In this document: piece after piece, positions 19,047 through 28,504 of the stretch
Numbering within the stretch: the first letter of the stretch is position 1
Layout of the letters: each line of letters begins with the position of its first letter
Assembly: GCA_017308595.1 (NCBI GenBank)
Contig: JAFKER010000007.1
Coordinates: 310,001 to 374,000, forward strand
Direction of reading: 5' to 3'
Length of the DNA stretch: 64,000 nt
From: Afipia sp.
GTDB taxonomy: Bacteria; Pseudomonadota; Alphaproteobacteria; Rhizobiales; Xanthobacteraceae
The notes under the pieces: generated by a model
The model's database searches: none
Told to the model about the DNA's origin: nothing
Seen by the model: only the letters and a program-made list of their open reading frames with translations
Made by a program: the position numbers and the translations under genes

Positions 19047-19270
19047 GAATGTGGCTTGCCTCAAGCATGGCGGTGCGCATACCGCTTGCAGACGCAGGCA
19101 GTGGGATCACGCAATCCGGATGATGAAAATGCCAGGTACGTTCAAGGCGCGCTGACGCAATCACGCTAGCCCGGCGTGGTTAATACGGTCTAAATGCCGG
19201 GGCTTTGGCTGTTGATTTTGAACGCTTTTTCCAGACGGACGCTGCGGCGCTCCGTCGCGGCGATTGTTCG

Positions 19271-19768
19271 TCAGGCGCGCTTCTTGATCCGCTTGATCGT
19301 GCCGGAGAACGTGAACAGCGGGCGCTCGCCACTGTGCAAGGTGCCGCGCAGGAAGATCAGCGAGCCGCCGGCGCGGGTGATGCCCCCGGTCGCGACAATC
19401 AGTTCGCCTTCCTTGGCGGCATCGAGAAACTCACAGGCGAAGGACACCGTTACCGCCGGTCCCTGCAGTTCATGAGCGGCAAAGGCGAACAGGCAGTAGT
19501 CCGCAAAGGTCATGTAACAGCCGCCATGGACGTTGCGCATGCCGTTGAGGTGTTTCCTCTCGACGCGAAACGCGCAGCGGACGCTCCCGTCTTCCTCGAA
19601 ACGATGCCAGAACGGCCCGTTATTGGACTCGAAGCTGTCCCGGCTCCAGGTCCGCCATCCAGCGAACTCGCCCTCGGTCGCGATCAGGAGGTCGGGGCGG
19701 GGCCGTGGGGTCTTCGGTGCAATCTCGTCCAAGGGCGGTAATCCTTCAAAAGCGGGCCAACGGGCCAT
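19271..19768 (-). CDS. PaaI-family hotdog-fold thioesterase
   Basis: A 165-residue protein with a hotdog thioesterase domain: HLNGMRNVHGGCYMTFADYCLFA, then VTVSFACEFLDAAKEGELI and GGSLIFLRGTL. Family members hydrolyse acyl-CoA or aryl-CoA esters; the substrate cannot be read from sequence. It is divergent from purL and 224 bases upstream of the chemoreceptor on the same strand. The long Pro-rich N-terminus (about 40 residues) is somewhat extended. Confidence 0.85.
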   Translation of the reverse strand: MARWPAFEGLPPLDEIAPKTPRPRPDLLIATEGEFAGWRTWSRDSFESNNGPFWHRFEEDGSVRCAFRVERKHLNGMRNVHGGCYMTFADYCLFAFAAHELQGPAVTVSFACEFLDAAKEGELIVATGGITRAGGSLIFLRGTLHSGERPLFTFSGTIKRIKKRA

Positions 19769-19964
19769 ACAGGGGCTTCTCTTAGAGCGTCCGGGGGCAG
19801 GCCCGCAACCGGGGCTTTTTTAGCCGGGATTTCTCCCTATCTGATGCTTGCCGCAGGCCGGGCTGGCGTGCACAAAGAGGCCCGGAATCAAGCATATTCC
19901 ACCGTCCCGACCCCTCTGGCTGCCCGGAGGGACGCCGAAGCATTTGACCCGGAGCGACGTCGCC

Positions 19965-22178
19965 TTGACGATCAGGAACGAACCCCAGATCACCCCCGAA
20001 CTCGTCGCCCAGCATGGCCTGAAGCCGGATGAATACGAGCGCATCCTGAAGCTGATCGGACGGGTGCCCACGTTCACGGAACTCGGCATCTTCTCGGCGA
20101 TGTGGAACGAGCATTGTTCCTACAAGTCCTCGCGCATCCATCTGCGCGGCCTGCCGACCAAGGCGCCGTGGGTCATCCAGGGGCCCGGTGAGAACGCCGG
20201 TGTCATCGACATCGGCGACGGACTCGCCGTGGTCTTCAAGATGGAGAGTCACAACCACCCGAGCTATATCGAGCCTTATCAGGGCGCGACCACCGGCGTC
20301 GGCGGCATCCTGCGCGACGTGTTCACCATGGGCGCGCGGCCGATTGCCTGTCTCAACGCGCTGAGCTTCGGCGATCCGAAGCATCCAAAGACGCGTCACC
20401 TCGTCTCCGGCGTGGTCGCGGGCGTCGGCGGCTATGGCAATTCGTTCGGCGTGCCGACCGTCGGCGGCCAGACCCGTTTCCACACCCGCTACGACGGCAA
20501 CATCCTCGTCAACGCCATGGCGGTGGGCCTCGCGGAGAGCGACAAGATTTTCTACGCAGCGGCCAGCGGCGTGAACATGCCGATCGTCTATCTCGGCTCC
20601 AAGACCGGCCGCGACGGCATTCACGGCGCGACCATGGCGTCGGCCGAATTCGATGACGATAGCGACGAAAAGCGCCCGACCGTGCAGGTCGGCGATCCGT
20701 TTGCCGAAAAGCTGCTGCTCGAAGCCTGCCTTGAAATCATGGAAGCGGATTGCGTGATCGCGATCCAGGACATGGGCGCGGCGGGTCTGACATGCTCCGC
20801 CGTCGAGATGGGCGCGAAGGGCGATCTCGGTGTCGAACTGCATCTGGATTCGGTGCCGACACGCGAAACCGGCATGAGCGCCTACGAGATGATGCTTTCG
20901 GAAAGCCAGGAGCGCATGCTTATGGTGCTCAAGCCCGAAAAGGAAAAGCAGGCCGAGGCGATCTTCAGGAAGTGGGGACTCGACTTCGCCATCGTCGGCT
21001 ACACTACGCCGACCCAGCGCTTCGTGGTCAAGCACGGCGGCGATGTGATGGCCGACCTGCCGATCAAGGAGCTGGAATCCGAAGCGCCGCTCTATGATCG
21101 TCCGCATGTGCCATCGCCGCAACTGCCGGTGATCCATGCGCGCGATGTCAAAGCTCCGGTCTCGATCTCCGAAGCGCTGTCGAAACTGATCGCCACGCCC
21201 GAACTGTGCTCGAAGCGCTGGGTGTGGGAACAGTACGATCATGTGATCGGCGGCAACACGTTGCAGCGTCCCGGCGGCGATGCGGCAGTTGTGCGCGTGC
21301 AGGACGGTCCGAAGGGCCTCGCACTGACATGCGATGTGACGCCGCGTTATTGCGAAGCCGATCCGTTCGAGGGCGGCAAGCAGGCGGTGGCGGAAGCTTG
21401 GCGCAACATCACGGCGGTGGGCGGCAAGCCGCTTGCGATCACCGACAACCTCAACTTCGGCAATCCCGAGCGGCCCGAGATCATGGGCCAGTTCGTCGGC
21501 TGCCTGAAAGGTATCGCGGACGCCTGTCGTGCCCTCGATTTCCCCGTCGTGTCGGGCAACGTCTCGCTCTACAACGAAACCAATGGACGCGGCATTCTGC
21601 CGACGCCGTCGATCGGCGGTGTGGGTCTGTTGGACGATTTCACCAAGTCCGCGACGCTCGCCTTCAAGGCCGAGAACGAAGCGATCCTGCTGATCGGCGA
21701 CACGCAGGGCTGGCTTGGCCAGTCGGTTTATCTGCGCGACATCTGTGGCAAGGAAGAGGGCGCCCCGCCGCCGGTCGATCTGGAAACCGAGAAGCGCAAC
21801 GGCAATGTGGTACGCGGTATGATCACGGGCGGCACGGCAACCGCCGTCCACGACTTGTCCGATGGGGGCTTACTCGTTGCATTGACCGAGATGGCGATGG
21901 CCAGCGGCATTGGCGCGATCCTCGACGCGCCGCCGGATGAAATCGTCCCGCACGCATTCTGGTTCGGTGAGGATCAGGCTCGCTATGTCGTCACCGTGCA
22001 GGAAGAGAATCTGCTGCCGGTACTGAGCAAGCTCAAGGCGGTCGGCGTGCCATGTCATGTCATCGGCAAGACCGGCGGGCATGACATCGCGGTCGAGGGC
22101 GAGACACCGGTTTCCATTGCGTCGCTCAGGGCGGGCCATGAGAACTGGCTGCCTGCCTATATGTCCGGGAAGAACTGA
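19965..22178 (+). CDS. purL: FGAM synthase large subunit PurL
   Basis: Catalytic subunit converting FGAR to FGAM with ATP and PurQ-derived ammonia. It has 737 residues, the short (PurSQL-type) form, with [42 protein letters not shown], and the second half GGVGLLDD and [16 protein letters not shown] motifs. No in-frame ATG fits the family N-terminus; TTG at 19965 ([13 protein letters not shown]) gives the right length and lies about 10 bases after a GGAG ribosome site. The large open frame on the opposite strand is a shadow. Confidence 0.96.
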   Translation: MTIRNEPQITPELVAQHGLKPDEYERILKLIGRVPTFTELGIFSAMWNEHCSYKSSRIHLRGLPTKAPWVIQGPGENAGVIDIGDGLAVVFKMESHNHPSYIEPYQGATTGVGGILRDVFTMGARPIACLNALSFGDPKHPKTRHLVSGVVAGVGGYGNSFGVPTVGGQTRFHTRYDGNILVNAMAVGLAESDKIFYAAASGVNMPIVYLGSKTGRDGIHGATMASAEFDDDSDEKRPTVQVGDPFAEKLLLEACLEIMEADCVIAIQDMGAAGLTCSAVEMGAKGDLGVELHLDSVPTRETGMSAYEMMLSESQERMLMVLKPEKEKQAEAIFRKWGLDFAIVGYTTPTQRFVVKHGGDVMADLPIKELESEAPLYDRPHVPSPQLPVIHARDVKAPVSISEALSKLIATPELCSKRWVWEQYDHVIGGNTLQRPGGDAAVVRVQDGPKGLALTCDVTPRYCEADPFEGGKQAVAEAWRNITAVGGKPLAITDNLNFGNPERPEIMGQFVGCLKGIADACRALDFPVVSGNVSLYNETNGRGILPTPSIGGVGLLDDFTKSATLAFKAENEAILLIGDTQGWLGQSVYLRDICGKEEGAPPPVDLETEKRNGNVVRGMITGGTATAVHDLSDGGLLVALTEMAMASGIGAILDAPPDEIVPHAFWFGEDQARYVVTVQEENLLPVLSKLKAVGVPCHVIGKTGGHDIAVEGETPVSIASLRAGHENWLPAYMSGKN

Positions 22179-22228
22179 TCTTCGAGACGCCGCTTAACTG
22201 CGGTTTGGCGATGCGCTTGCCGTTCTTG

Positions 22229-22266
22229 AAAACGCCCGCCGGAGATTCCGGCGGGCGTTTTTGTTT
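22229..22266. terminator. Bidirectional terminator after purL
   Basis: AAAACGCCCGCCGGA pairs with TCCGGCGGGCGTTTTT, a strong GC stem with T and A runs on the two sides, between the convergent purL (ends 22178) and the DUF427 gene (ends 22272). Confidence 0.92.
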
Positions 22267-22271
22267 TCAGA

Positions 22272-22640
22272 CTAGATTTCCTCGATGGTGACCTTGTCCG
22301 GATAGAACGCCAGATGTCCGGCGATCTCCTTCACCGAGTCGTAAGGCGTCTCATAGGTCCAGATTGCATTGTCCAGCGTTCTGCCACCGGAGACGATGCT
22401 GAAATAGCTCGCATCGCCTTTGTAAGGACAATACGTGCTGTGGTCGGTCCGCTTCAGCAGGGCGGGATTGGCGTCTTCGCGCGGGATATATTGGACTGCC
22501 GGGTAGCTTGCTTCCCTGAGTGTCAGGGCCTTGCTGGTTTCGGCAATGATCTCGCCACCGACGCTGACCCGGACGCGCTTCGGGTTCGCGGCAATCGCAA
22601 TCGGGTGGTCCGGGCCGGGAATTTTCATGCGTACATTCAT
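22272..22640 (-). CDS. DUF427 domain protein
   Basis: A 122-residue protein matching DUF427: VRVSVGGEIIAETSKALTLREASYPAVQYIPREDANPALL, then the STYCPYKGDASYFSI signature and WTYETPYDSVKEIAGHLAFYPDKV. The biochemical role of the family is not established. The start at 22640 has an AGGAACG ribosome site and fits family length. It is transcribed away from bolA. Confidence 0.9.
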   Translation of the reverse strand: MNVRMKIPGPDHPIAIAANPKRVRVSVGGEIIAETSKALTLREASYPAVQYIPREDANPALLKRTDHSTYCPYKGDASYFSIVSGGRTLDNAIWTYETPYDSVKEIAGHLAFYPDKVTIEEI

Positions 22641-22783
22641 TGCGGTCGTTCCTGTGAAGGCCACAATATAGGAACGATCTTGTTGAATGCTTGGGTGACG
22701 GCGCGGGTTGCACAGGCTAGAATCAGGCATATTTCGTGCATCACCTGAGCCGGAAATGGCTCAACATGAGGAGATTCAACGAC

Positions 22784-23020
22784 ATGCCTATGGACGCGCG
22801 GGACATCGAAACGATGATCAAGACTGCGTTGCCCGACGCGAAGGTGGAAATCCGCGACCTCGCCGGGGACGGCGACCACTATGCGGCCACTGTCATTTCG
22901 GAGGCATTTCGCGGCAAGTCGCGGGTACAGCAGCACCAGATTGTCTATCAGTCCCTAAAAGGGCAGATGGGTGGCGTTCTGCATGCGCTGGCGCTGCAGA
23001 CGGGCGTCCCTGACGCCTGA
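22784..23020 (+). CDS. bolA: BolA-family protein
   Basis: A 78-residue BolA/YrbA-type protein (MPMDARDIETMIKTALPDAKVEIRDLAGDGDHYAATVISEAFRG split here by eye; core motif FRGKSRVQQHQIVYQSL). BolA proteins form [2Fe-2S]-bridged complexes with monothiol CGFS glutaredoxins, and such a glutaredoxin is encoded 3.7 kb downstream. The start at 22784 has GAGGAG about 10 bases upstream; longer in-frame starts would add residues outside the family. Confidence 0.93.
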   Translation: MPMDARDIETMIKTALPDAKVEIRDLAGDGDHYAATVISEAFRGKSRVQQHQIVYQSLKGQMGGVLHALALQTGVPDA

Positions 23021-23042
23021 GCTTAAGACTTTGGGGGCAGGG

Positions 23043-24221
23043 GTGCCGAGAAACGGAAGTTTGCTGAGAACGCGCGCGCCGCACCAGCATCATCGCGTGA
23101 CGTATGTCGAACTGTTCTTCGATCTCGTCTTCGTTTTCGCCATCACGCAAATTTCCCACACCATGCTGGCGCATTTCACGCCGCTCGGCGTGTTGCAGAC
23201 CACGATCCTGTTTCTGGCGGTATGGTGGGTCTGGATATTCACATCTTGGATCACCAACTGGCTCGACCCGGAGCGCACGCCGATCCGCGTAATGCTGTTC
23301 GGGCTGATGATTGCCGGACTGTTGCTGTCGACCTCCATTCCCAAGGCGTTCGAGAGCAGGGGCCTCGCATTCGCGTTCGCGTTTGTGGCCATGCAGGTCG
23401 GGCGCTCGGCATTCACATACTGGTCGATACCCAGGTCCGAGCCCGGCCTGCGCATGAACCTCCTGCGCATCACCTGCTGGCTCGCGTTCAGCGGGATATT
23501 CTGGATCTCGGGTGGCTTGGCCGAGGGGCAGACGCGGTTGATTCTTTGGATCGTTGCCGTTGTGATTGAATACTGCGGACCTCTGGCGCGCTTCCGGTGC
23601 CCCGGTATTGGCGCGACGCCGCTGGCGGACTGGGAGGTTGAGGGCGGCCACATGGCCGAGCGCTGTGCCTTGTTCATCATCATCGCGCTTGGCGAATCCA
23701 TTGTGGTCACCGGGGCCACCTTCGCGGAGGCCACATGGGCCGCGCCCACGATTTCCGCCTTTGTTGTCGCTCTGATGGGCAGCATCGCGATGTGGTGGGT
23801 GTATTTCCATATCGGAGCAGAGGCCGGAGCCGAGCATATTTCGCAATCCGGCGACACCGGGCGGCTGGCGCGCCTCGCCTACACCTACATTCACCTGCCG
23901 ATTGTCGCCGGAATCGTGGTCTCGGCGGTCGGCGACGAGTTAGTTCTGGCGCATCCCGCAGGTCACGCGGACGCCAAGGCCATTCTCAGCATCATTGGCG
24001 GGCCGTTGTTGTTTCTGATCGGCACCATTCTGTTCAAGCGCAGCATTCGCGGCATCTTCCAGCTCTCGCATCTGGTCGGCATTGGAATGCTGATCATGCT
24101 GATCCCGTTTGCGCATTCGCTGTCGCCGCTGCTGCTGTCCGCAGCGACGACGATCATCATGCTGATGGTTGCAGCATGGGAGGCGATGTCGCTCGGGTCT
24201 TCGGCGAAAGCGGAAGTTTAG
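23043..24221 (+). CDS. LtrA-family (low temperature requirement) membrane protein
   Basis: A 392-residue polytopic protein with about 11-12 hydrophobic segments. It carries the LtrA signature near the start (VTYVELFFDLVFVFAITQIS) and HMAERCALFIIIALGESIVVTG further on, both with charged residues inside the membrane region. The family was named from a cold-sensitivity locus in Listeria; its molecular role is unknown. GTG at 23043 follows a G-rich ribosome site and avoids overlap with bolA; an ATG at 22971 lies within bolA. Confidence 0.88.
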   Translation: MPRNGSLLRTRAPHQHHRVTYVELFFDLVFVFAITQISHTMLAHFTPLGVLQTTILFLAVWWVWIFTSWITNWLDPERTPIRVMLFGLMIAGLLLSTSIPKAFESRGLAFAFAFVAMQVGRSAFTYWSIPRSEPGLRMNLLRITCWLAFSGIFWISGGLAEGQTRLILWIVAVVIEYCGPLARFRCPGIGATPLADWEVEGGHMAERCALFIIIALGESIVVTGATFAEATWAAPTISAFVVALMGSIAMWWVYFHIGAEAGAEHISQSGDTGRLARLAYTYIHLPIVAGIVVSAVGDELVLAHPAGHADAKAILSIIGGPLLFLIGTILFKRSIRGIFQLSHLVGIGMLIMLIPFAHSLSPLLLSAATTIIMLMVAAWEAMSLGSSAKAEV

Positions 24222-25177
24222 GCTTCCGCCACCAGGGCATGCACCGAAAACATCCCGTCGGGATCGGTCCATGACGCGCGCGGGCTCCATCCCGAGTTGC
24301 GTGCGAGCGCGGTAAAACGCTCGATGCTGTATTTGTAGCTGCTTTCGGTATGAATCGTCTCGCCGGTCTTGAAGGTCGCCGTGTGATCCAGCACGCGGAT
24401 CGTCTGCGGCTTGCGGCTGATCAGGTGCATTTCGATGCGGTGGCGTTTGCGGTTGTAGATCGCGCTGTGCTCGAATCCCGCAAGATCGAGATTGCCGCCA
24501 AGCTCGCGATTGATCCGCGCCAGCACGTTGAGATTGAACTGGCCAGTGATGCCCGCTGCATCGTTGTAGGCCTCATGCAGCACGCGCTCATCCTTTTCCA
24601 GATCGACGCCGACGATCATGGTCGCTCCGTCGCCGAGAATGGCACGCGCGCTCCGCAGGAAAGCGCTCGCCTCATCCGGATCGAAATTGCCGATGGTTGA
24701 GCCGGGGAAGAAGCCGACCTTCGGCATTTCCTTGACTTCCGGCGGCAGTTCGAAAGGCTTGGTGAAATCCGCGGTGACCGGATAGACCGCGAGTTCGGGA
24801 AAGTCTGCCCGCAGCGCGCTGGCCTGGCCGTTGAGAAACTCGCCGGAAATGTCCACCGGCACGTAAGCCTTGAAAGAGGATTGCTTCAACAGCAGTCGAA
24901 CCTTGGTCGTCGCGCCCGCGCCGAACTCGACCAGCGCCGCGTCTGAAGGAATGGCTGCGGCGATCTCCGCGCCGCGGTCCCGCAGGATGCGCAGTTCAGT
25001 GCGCGTCGGGTAGTATTCCGGCAGCAAGGTAATCTGCTCGAACAGTTTCGAGCCGGTTTCGTCATAGAAGTATTTGGGCGATAGTTTCTTTGGCTTCTGC
25101 GTCAGCCCCGCGATCACGTCCTGAGCGAAAGAATGATCGACTTGGGCGCTGGTTCGCGCGTTGATATGCACATTCAT
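24218..25177 (-). CDS. egtD: L-histidine N-alpha-methyltransferase EgtD
   Basis: SAM-dependent trimethylation of histidine to hercynine, first step of ergothioneine synthesis. It has 319 residues, the family length. Motifs are LSPKYFYDETGSKLFEQIT, the SAM site VEFGAGATTKVRLLL, FPGSTIGNFDPDEA and FNLNVLARINRELGG. It begins 22 bases after the egtB stop, so the two form one operon. It ends tail-to-tail with ltrA, overlapping by 4 bases. Confidence 0.95.
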   Translation of the reverse strand: MNVHINARTSAQVDHSFAQDVIAGLTQKPKKLSPKYFYDETGSKLFEQITLLPEYYPTRTELRILRDRGAEIAAAIPSDAALVEFGAGATTKVRLLLKQSSFKAYVPVDISGEFLNGQASALRADFPELAVYPVTADFTKPFELPPEVKEMPKVGFFPGSTIGNFDPDEASAFLRSARAILGDGATMIVGVDLEKDERVLHEAYNDAAGITGQFNLNVLARINRELGGNLDLAGFEHSAIYNRKRHRIEMHLISRKPQTIRVLDHTATFKTGETIHTESSYKYSIERFTALARNSGWSPRASWTDPDGMFSVHALVAEA

Positions 25178-25199
25178 GACGATCTCATCGGTTCGAAAT

Positions 25200-26459
25200 T
25201 CAAACGGCGTAGTCGGCGAGGCGCAGTCCGGTGAACTGCCAGCGATGATGCGGATAGAAAAAATTGCGGTAGGTGATCCGGCTATGATTGTCAGGGGTTG
25301 CCAGCGAAGAGCCGCGCAGCACCAACTGATTGACCATGAATTTGCCGTTGTATTCACCGAGCGCACCTTCGATGGCGCGGTATCCGGGGTAGGGCGAGTA
25401 TGAGCTGCGGGTCCACTGCCAGACGAGGCCAAAGGCATCGTTAAGGTGACCGGCGCGGGCGGCGACTTCCCATTCCATTTCTGTCGGCAGGTGCTTGCCG
25501 CTCCATCGCGCGAAGGCGTCGGCTTCGTAATAGCTGACATGCGAAACAGGCGCTGACGCATCGATGCTCTGTAAGCCGCCGAGCGTCATGATCTTCCATT
25601 CGCCATCGATCTTGCGCCAGTGGCCGGGCGCTTCCCAGCCTTCGCGGCCGGCGGCGGCGAAACCGTCCATCAGCCAGAGGGTGGCTTTTTCGTAGCCACC
25701 GTCCTGCATGAAGGTGAGCCACTCGGCATTGGTGACGAGATTGCGCGCCAGCTTCACCGGGCCGACCAGCGCACGATGCGCGGGCTTCTCATTATCGAAA
25801 TGGAATGACGCGTCGGTATGGCCGATGGTGTGGATTCCCTCCATCAAAGTGACCCACTCGTCGCCAGTGCGGGTTGTGGCGGGAAACCGCCAGCCGGGCT
25901 CATAGGCCGGCGGGATCGGATTCTGGGCAAAGGCATGCAGGATGTCCGTGAACATCAACTCCTGATGCTGCTGCTCATGGTTCAGCCCGACCTCGATCAG
26001 CGGTTCCAGCTTGGTCAGTGTGGCTTCATCCGCTGAAGCGAAAAATGTCGCAACGGCTGCATCGACGTGCTTGCGATAGGCCGTCACCTCGTCCGCGCCG
26101 GGACGGGTGAGGTGGCCGCGCTGGGCCCGGGCATGGCGAGGGCCGGCGCTGACGTAATATGAATTGAACAGATAGGCGTAGTCCGGGTGATAGGGCTTGT
26201 AGCCGGGAGAATGTTCGCCCAGCAGAAACTGTTCCCAGAACCAGGTCACATGGGCCCGGTGCCATTTGGCAGGGCTGGCGTCCGGCATGGACTGGATTAA
26301 CTGGTCTTCGGGGGAGAGCGGGGCGGCCCGTCGCTCGGTTTCGTTCCTGACACCGCTGTAGGCGGCCAGGAGCCTCGCGGCCTGCTCATTTCGGGATTCT
26401 GGTCTGGATGCGGAGGGATGCGCGACGCGGACGTCTGGCTGGGAGGCTGGTTTCGTCAC
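25200..26459 (-). CDS. egtB: Ergothioneine biosynthesis sulfoxide synthase EgtB
   Basis: Iron-dependent, O2-using enzyme joining hercynine to a thiol donor (gamma-glutamyl-cysteine or cysteine). It has 419 residues. The N-terminal DinB_2 domain supplies the iron ligands: H70 in KWHRAHVTWFWE and H161/H165 in NHEQQHQELM. The C-terminal FGE-sulfatase-like domain ends with VLRGSSLATP, ITYRNFFYPHHRWQFTGLRLA. The GTG at 26459 is preceded by CGGAG at proper distance; upstream in-frame codons look non-coding. egtA, egtC and egtE are not nearby. Confidence 0.94.
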   Translation of the reverse strand: MTKPASQPDVRVAHPSASRPESRNEQAARLLAAYSGVRNETERRAAPLSPEDQLIQSMPDASPAKWHRAHVTWFWEQFLLGEHSPGYKPYHPDYAYLFNSYYVSAGPRHARAQRGHLTRPGADEVTAYRKHVDAAVATFFASADEATLTKLEPLIEVGLNHEQQHQELMFTDILHAFAQNPIPPAYEPGWRFPATTRTGDEWVTLMEGIHTIGHTDASFHFDNEKPAHRALVGPVKLARNLVTNAEWLTFMQDGGYEKATLWLMDGFAAAGREGWEAPGHWRKIDGEWKIMTLGGLQSIDASAPVSHVSYYEADAFARWSGKHLPTEMEWEVAARAGHLNDAFGLVWQWTRSSYSPYPGYRAIEGALGEYNGKFMVNQLVLRGSSLATPDNHSRITYRNFFYPHHRWQFTGLRLADYAV

Positions 26460-26757
26460 AAGAATCTCCGGTCGAGGGGAGAACGATGCTTCTCGGGATC
26501 GGTTCCTCAGAAGGGATGCTCTAAATAGGGCGGTCTTCCAGAGATAAAAGGTGCTGTCAGGCATTATACGTTGCGGGGACCCCGATTGTTTCGGGTGGTC
26601 ATGGCGGGTCTGCGCGCTCCTTGAGCGGTCGCATGGCACCTTTTCGGTGATTTGATTGGGATGTGGCGCCGTTTCGGGCTACATATATGGGCAGAACGGC
26701 AGGCCGCAGCGAGATTCCCGGCTCGGCCGCAGGACCAGGATTTTTAAGGACAGGATT
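26460..26757. other. Divergent promoter region egtB / grxD
   Basis: About 300 bases between the egtB GTG and the grxD ATG. It should hold both promoters. No gene, repeat or RNA element was recognised. Confidence 0.4.
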
Positions 26758-27093
26758 ATGAGCATCGAGCAATTCATCGACAACGAAGTGAAGTCCAACG
26801 ACGTGGTGCTGTTCATGAAGGGCACGCCGCAGTTTCCCCAGTGCGGATTCTCGGGCCAGGTGGTTCAGATTCTCGATCACGTCGGCATTGCCTACAAGGG
26901 CCTCAACGTCCTCGAGTCAGGCGAACTGCGCGACGGCATCAAGATCTATTCGAACTGGCCGACCATCCCGCAGCTTTATGTAAAGGGTGAGTTCGTCGGC
27001 GGTTGCGACATCATCCGCGAGATGTTCCAGGCTGGTGAATTGCAGCAGTTACTCGCCGACAAGGGCGTCGCTGTCCAGCAGCCTGCAGGTTAA
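26758..27093 (+). CDS. grxD: Monothiol glutaredoxin, Grx4/GrxD type
   Basis: A 111-residue CGFS glutaredoxin involved in iron-sulfur cluster carriage, partner of BolA. Motifs are [17 protein letters not shown] (C29), the glutathione site [17 protein letters not shown]. The ATG at 26758 follows AAGGACAGG. In many alphaproteobacteria it directly follows bolA; here ltrA and egtBD lie between. Confidence 0.96.
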   Translation: MSIEQFIDNEVKSNDVVLFMKGTPQFPQCGFSGQVVQILDHVGIAYKGLNVLESGELRDGIKIYSNWPTIPQLYVKGEFVGGCDIIREMFQAGELQQLLADKGVAVQQPAG

Positions 27094-27219
27094 GGCTTTC
27101 CGGGCGGGGCGGCTGTTCGCCGTCCCGCTTGTGCCCGCGCCTTTCCGGCCGATACAGTCCTCCCGAGCCCGGACCAAACGATCCGGGCATTGGTCTGCGA
27201 AGACCCGGGAGGATTTTTG

Positions 27220-28503
27220 ATGCGCGTGTCACGCCATATCAAGGCGTCGCTGATCGTCACCGCACTCCTGATTGGACATGCATGGGCTGACGACGGGATG
27301 CGGATCTATCCGCCCGATGCAGTTTTCTCCCCGCAAAAGCTTGAGCGCATCACGGACTACTTCGGCGCGGAGGTCGCGAACGGCAAGATCTCCGGCGCGA
27401 TCGTCCTGGTCCAGCGTCACGGCAAACAGGCCTATTTTAAATCCTTCGGCAAAATCGACGTGACGACGGGCGAGCCGATGAACCCGGAAGCGATCTTCCG
27501 GCTGTTCTCGATGACCAAACCGGTGACCAGCGTCGCGGCGATGTTGCTGGTGGACGACGGCAAGCTGAAGTTGGACGATCCGGTGTCCAAATACATTCCC
27601 TCATTCGCCGATACGAAGGTCGGAGTGGAGACCAAAGCCGAGAATGGCAATCCCGTCCTCCAGCTTGTGCCGCTGGAGCGCCCGATCACCATCGAGGATT
27701 TGCTGCGCCAGTCGTCCGGCATCACCTATGGCTTCTATGGCAAGAGCCTTGTCCGATCCGCCTACAACAACGCCGATCTGTATGCTGAAGGGACCGACAA
27801 CGCCGCGGTGGCTGAGAAGATCGCGCGGCTGCCGCTGGCCGAACAGCCGGGCACTTTGTGGGATTACGGCCACTCGATGGATGTTCTCGCGCGCGTCATC
27901 GAGGTGGTCTCCGGACAATCGCTTTACGCATTCGAGAAGGAGCGGTTATTCGGGCCGCTCGGGATGAAAGATACATCGTATTACGTTGCCGATCCGTCGC
28001 AACACAGGCGCATTGCGGAGCCGCTGCCAAGCGATAACAACTTCAGGACAGGGAGTTCGCGAAATCCGCGCGTATTTACGAAATGGGAAGCCGGGACGAG
28101 CGGGTTGCTCTCGACCATTGGGGATTACAGCCGGTTCACGCAGATGCTGCTCAACGGCGGCGAACTGGATGGCCGGCGTTATTTGAAGCCCGAAACGTTC
28201 GCCAATATGACGGCGAACCACATCGCTCCGGCAACCGGCGTGAAGCGCGGCTCGTATTATTTTCCCGGTGATGGTTTTGGATACGGCCTGGGGTTCGGCG
28301 TTCGCACTGAGCCTGGCAACGCGAAGCCGCCGCCTCCCGGATCGCTTGGCGAGATCAAATGGGACGGAGCGGGCGGCACGTATTTCTGGGTTGATCGCGC
28401 GCAGGATATGTTTGTCATCCTGATGATCCAGTCTCCGTCGGAGCGCGGCCGCATTCAGCCAGCGCTGAAGGCGATGGTTTACGATGCGCTCGTGCCCAAC
28501 TGA
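27220..28503 (+). CDS. Secreted serine hydrolase of the beta-lactamase (class C / esterase) fold
   Basis: A 427-residue protein with a signal peptide (residues 1-23, ending GHAWA). The beta-lactamase domain has the catalytic SxxK as S97-M-T-K100 (RLFSMTKPVTSVA), the Tyr motif DYGHSMDVLARVIE and a C-terminal GAGGTYFWVD region. This group includes penicillin-binding-like esterases (EstB-type); resistance to antibiotics cannot be inferred. The ATG at 27220 follows GGGAGG. It is a paralogue of the protein at 29738-31030. Confidence 0.9.
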   Translation: MRVSRHIKASLIVTALLIGHAWADDGMRIYPPDAVFSPQKLERITDYFGAEVANGKISGAIVLVQRHGKQAYFKSFGKIDVTTGEPMNPEAIFRLFSMTKPVTSVAAMLLVDDGKLKLDDPVSKYIPSFADTKVGVETKAENGNPVLQLVPLERPITIEDLLRQSSGITYGFYGKSLVRSAYNNADLYAEGTDNAAVAEKIARLPLAEQPGTLWDYGHSMDVLARVIEVVSGQSLYAFEKERLFGPLGMKDTSYYVADPSQHRRIAEPLPSDNNFRTGSSRNPRVFTKWEAGTSGLLSTIGDYSRFTQMLLNGGELDGRRYLKPETFANMTANHIAPATGVKRGSYYFPGDGFGYGLGFGVRTEPGNAKPPPPGSLGEIKWDGAGGTYFWVDRAQDMFVILMIQSPSERGRIQPALKAMVYDALVPN

Positions 28504-28504
28504 A

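Noticed and set aside
19782..21851. Open frame of 689 codons on the minus strand opposite purL
   Set aside because: It is the complement of a highly biased GC-rich coding sequence; the plus strand encodes unmistakable PurL and the antisense product has no recognisable domains.
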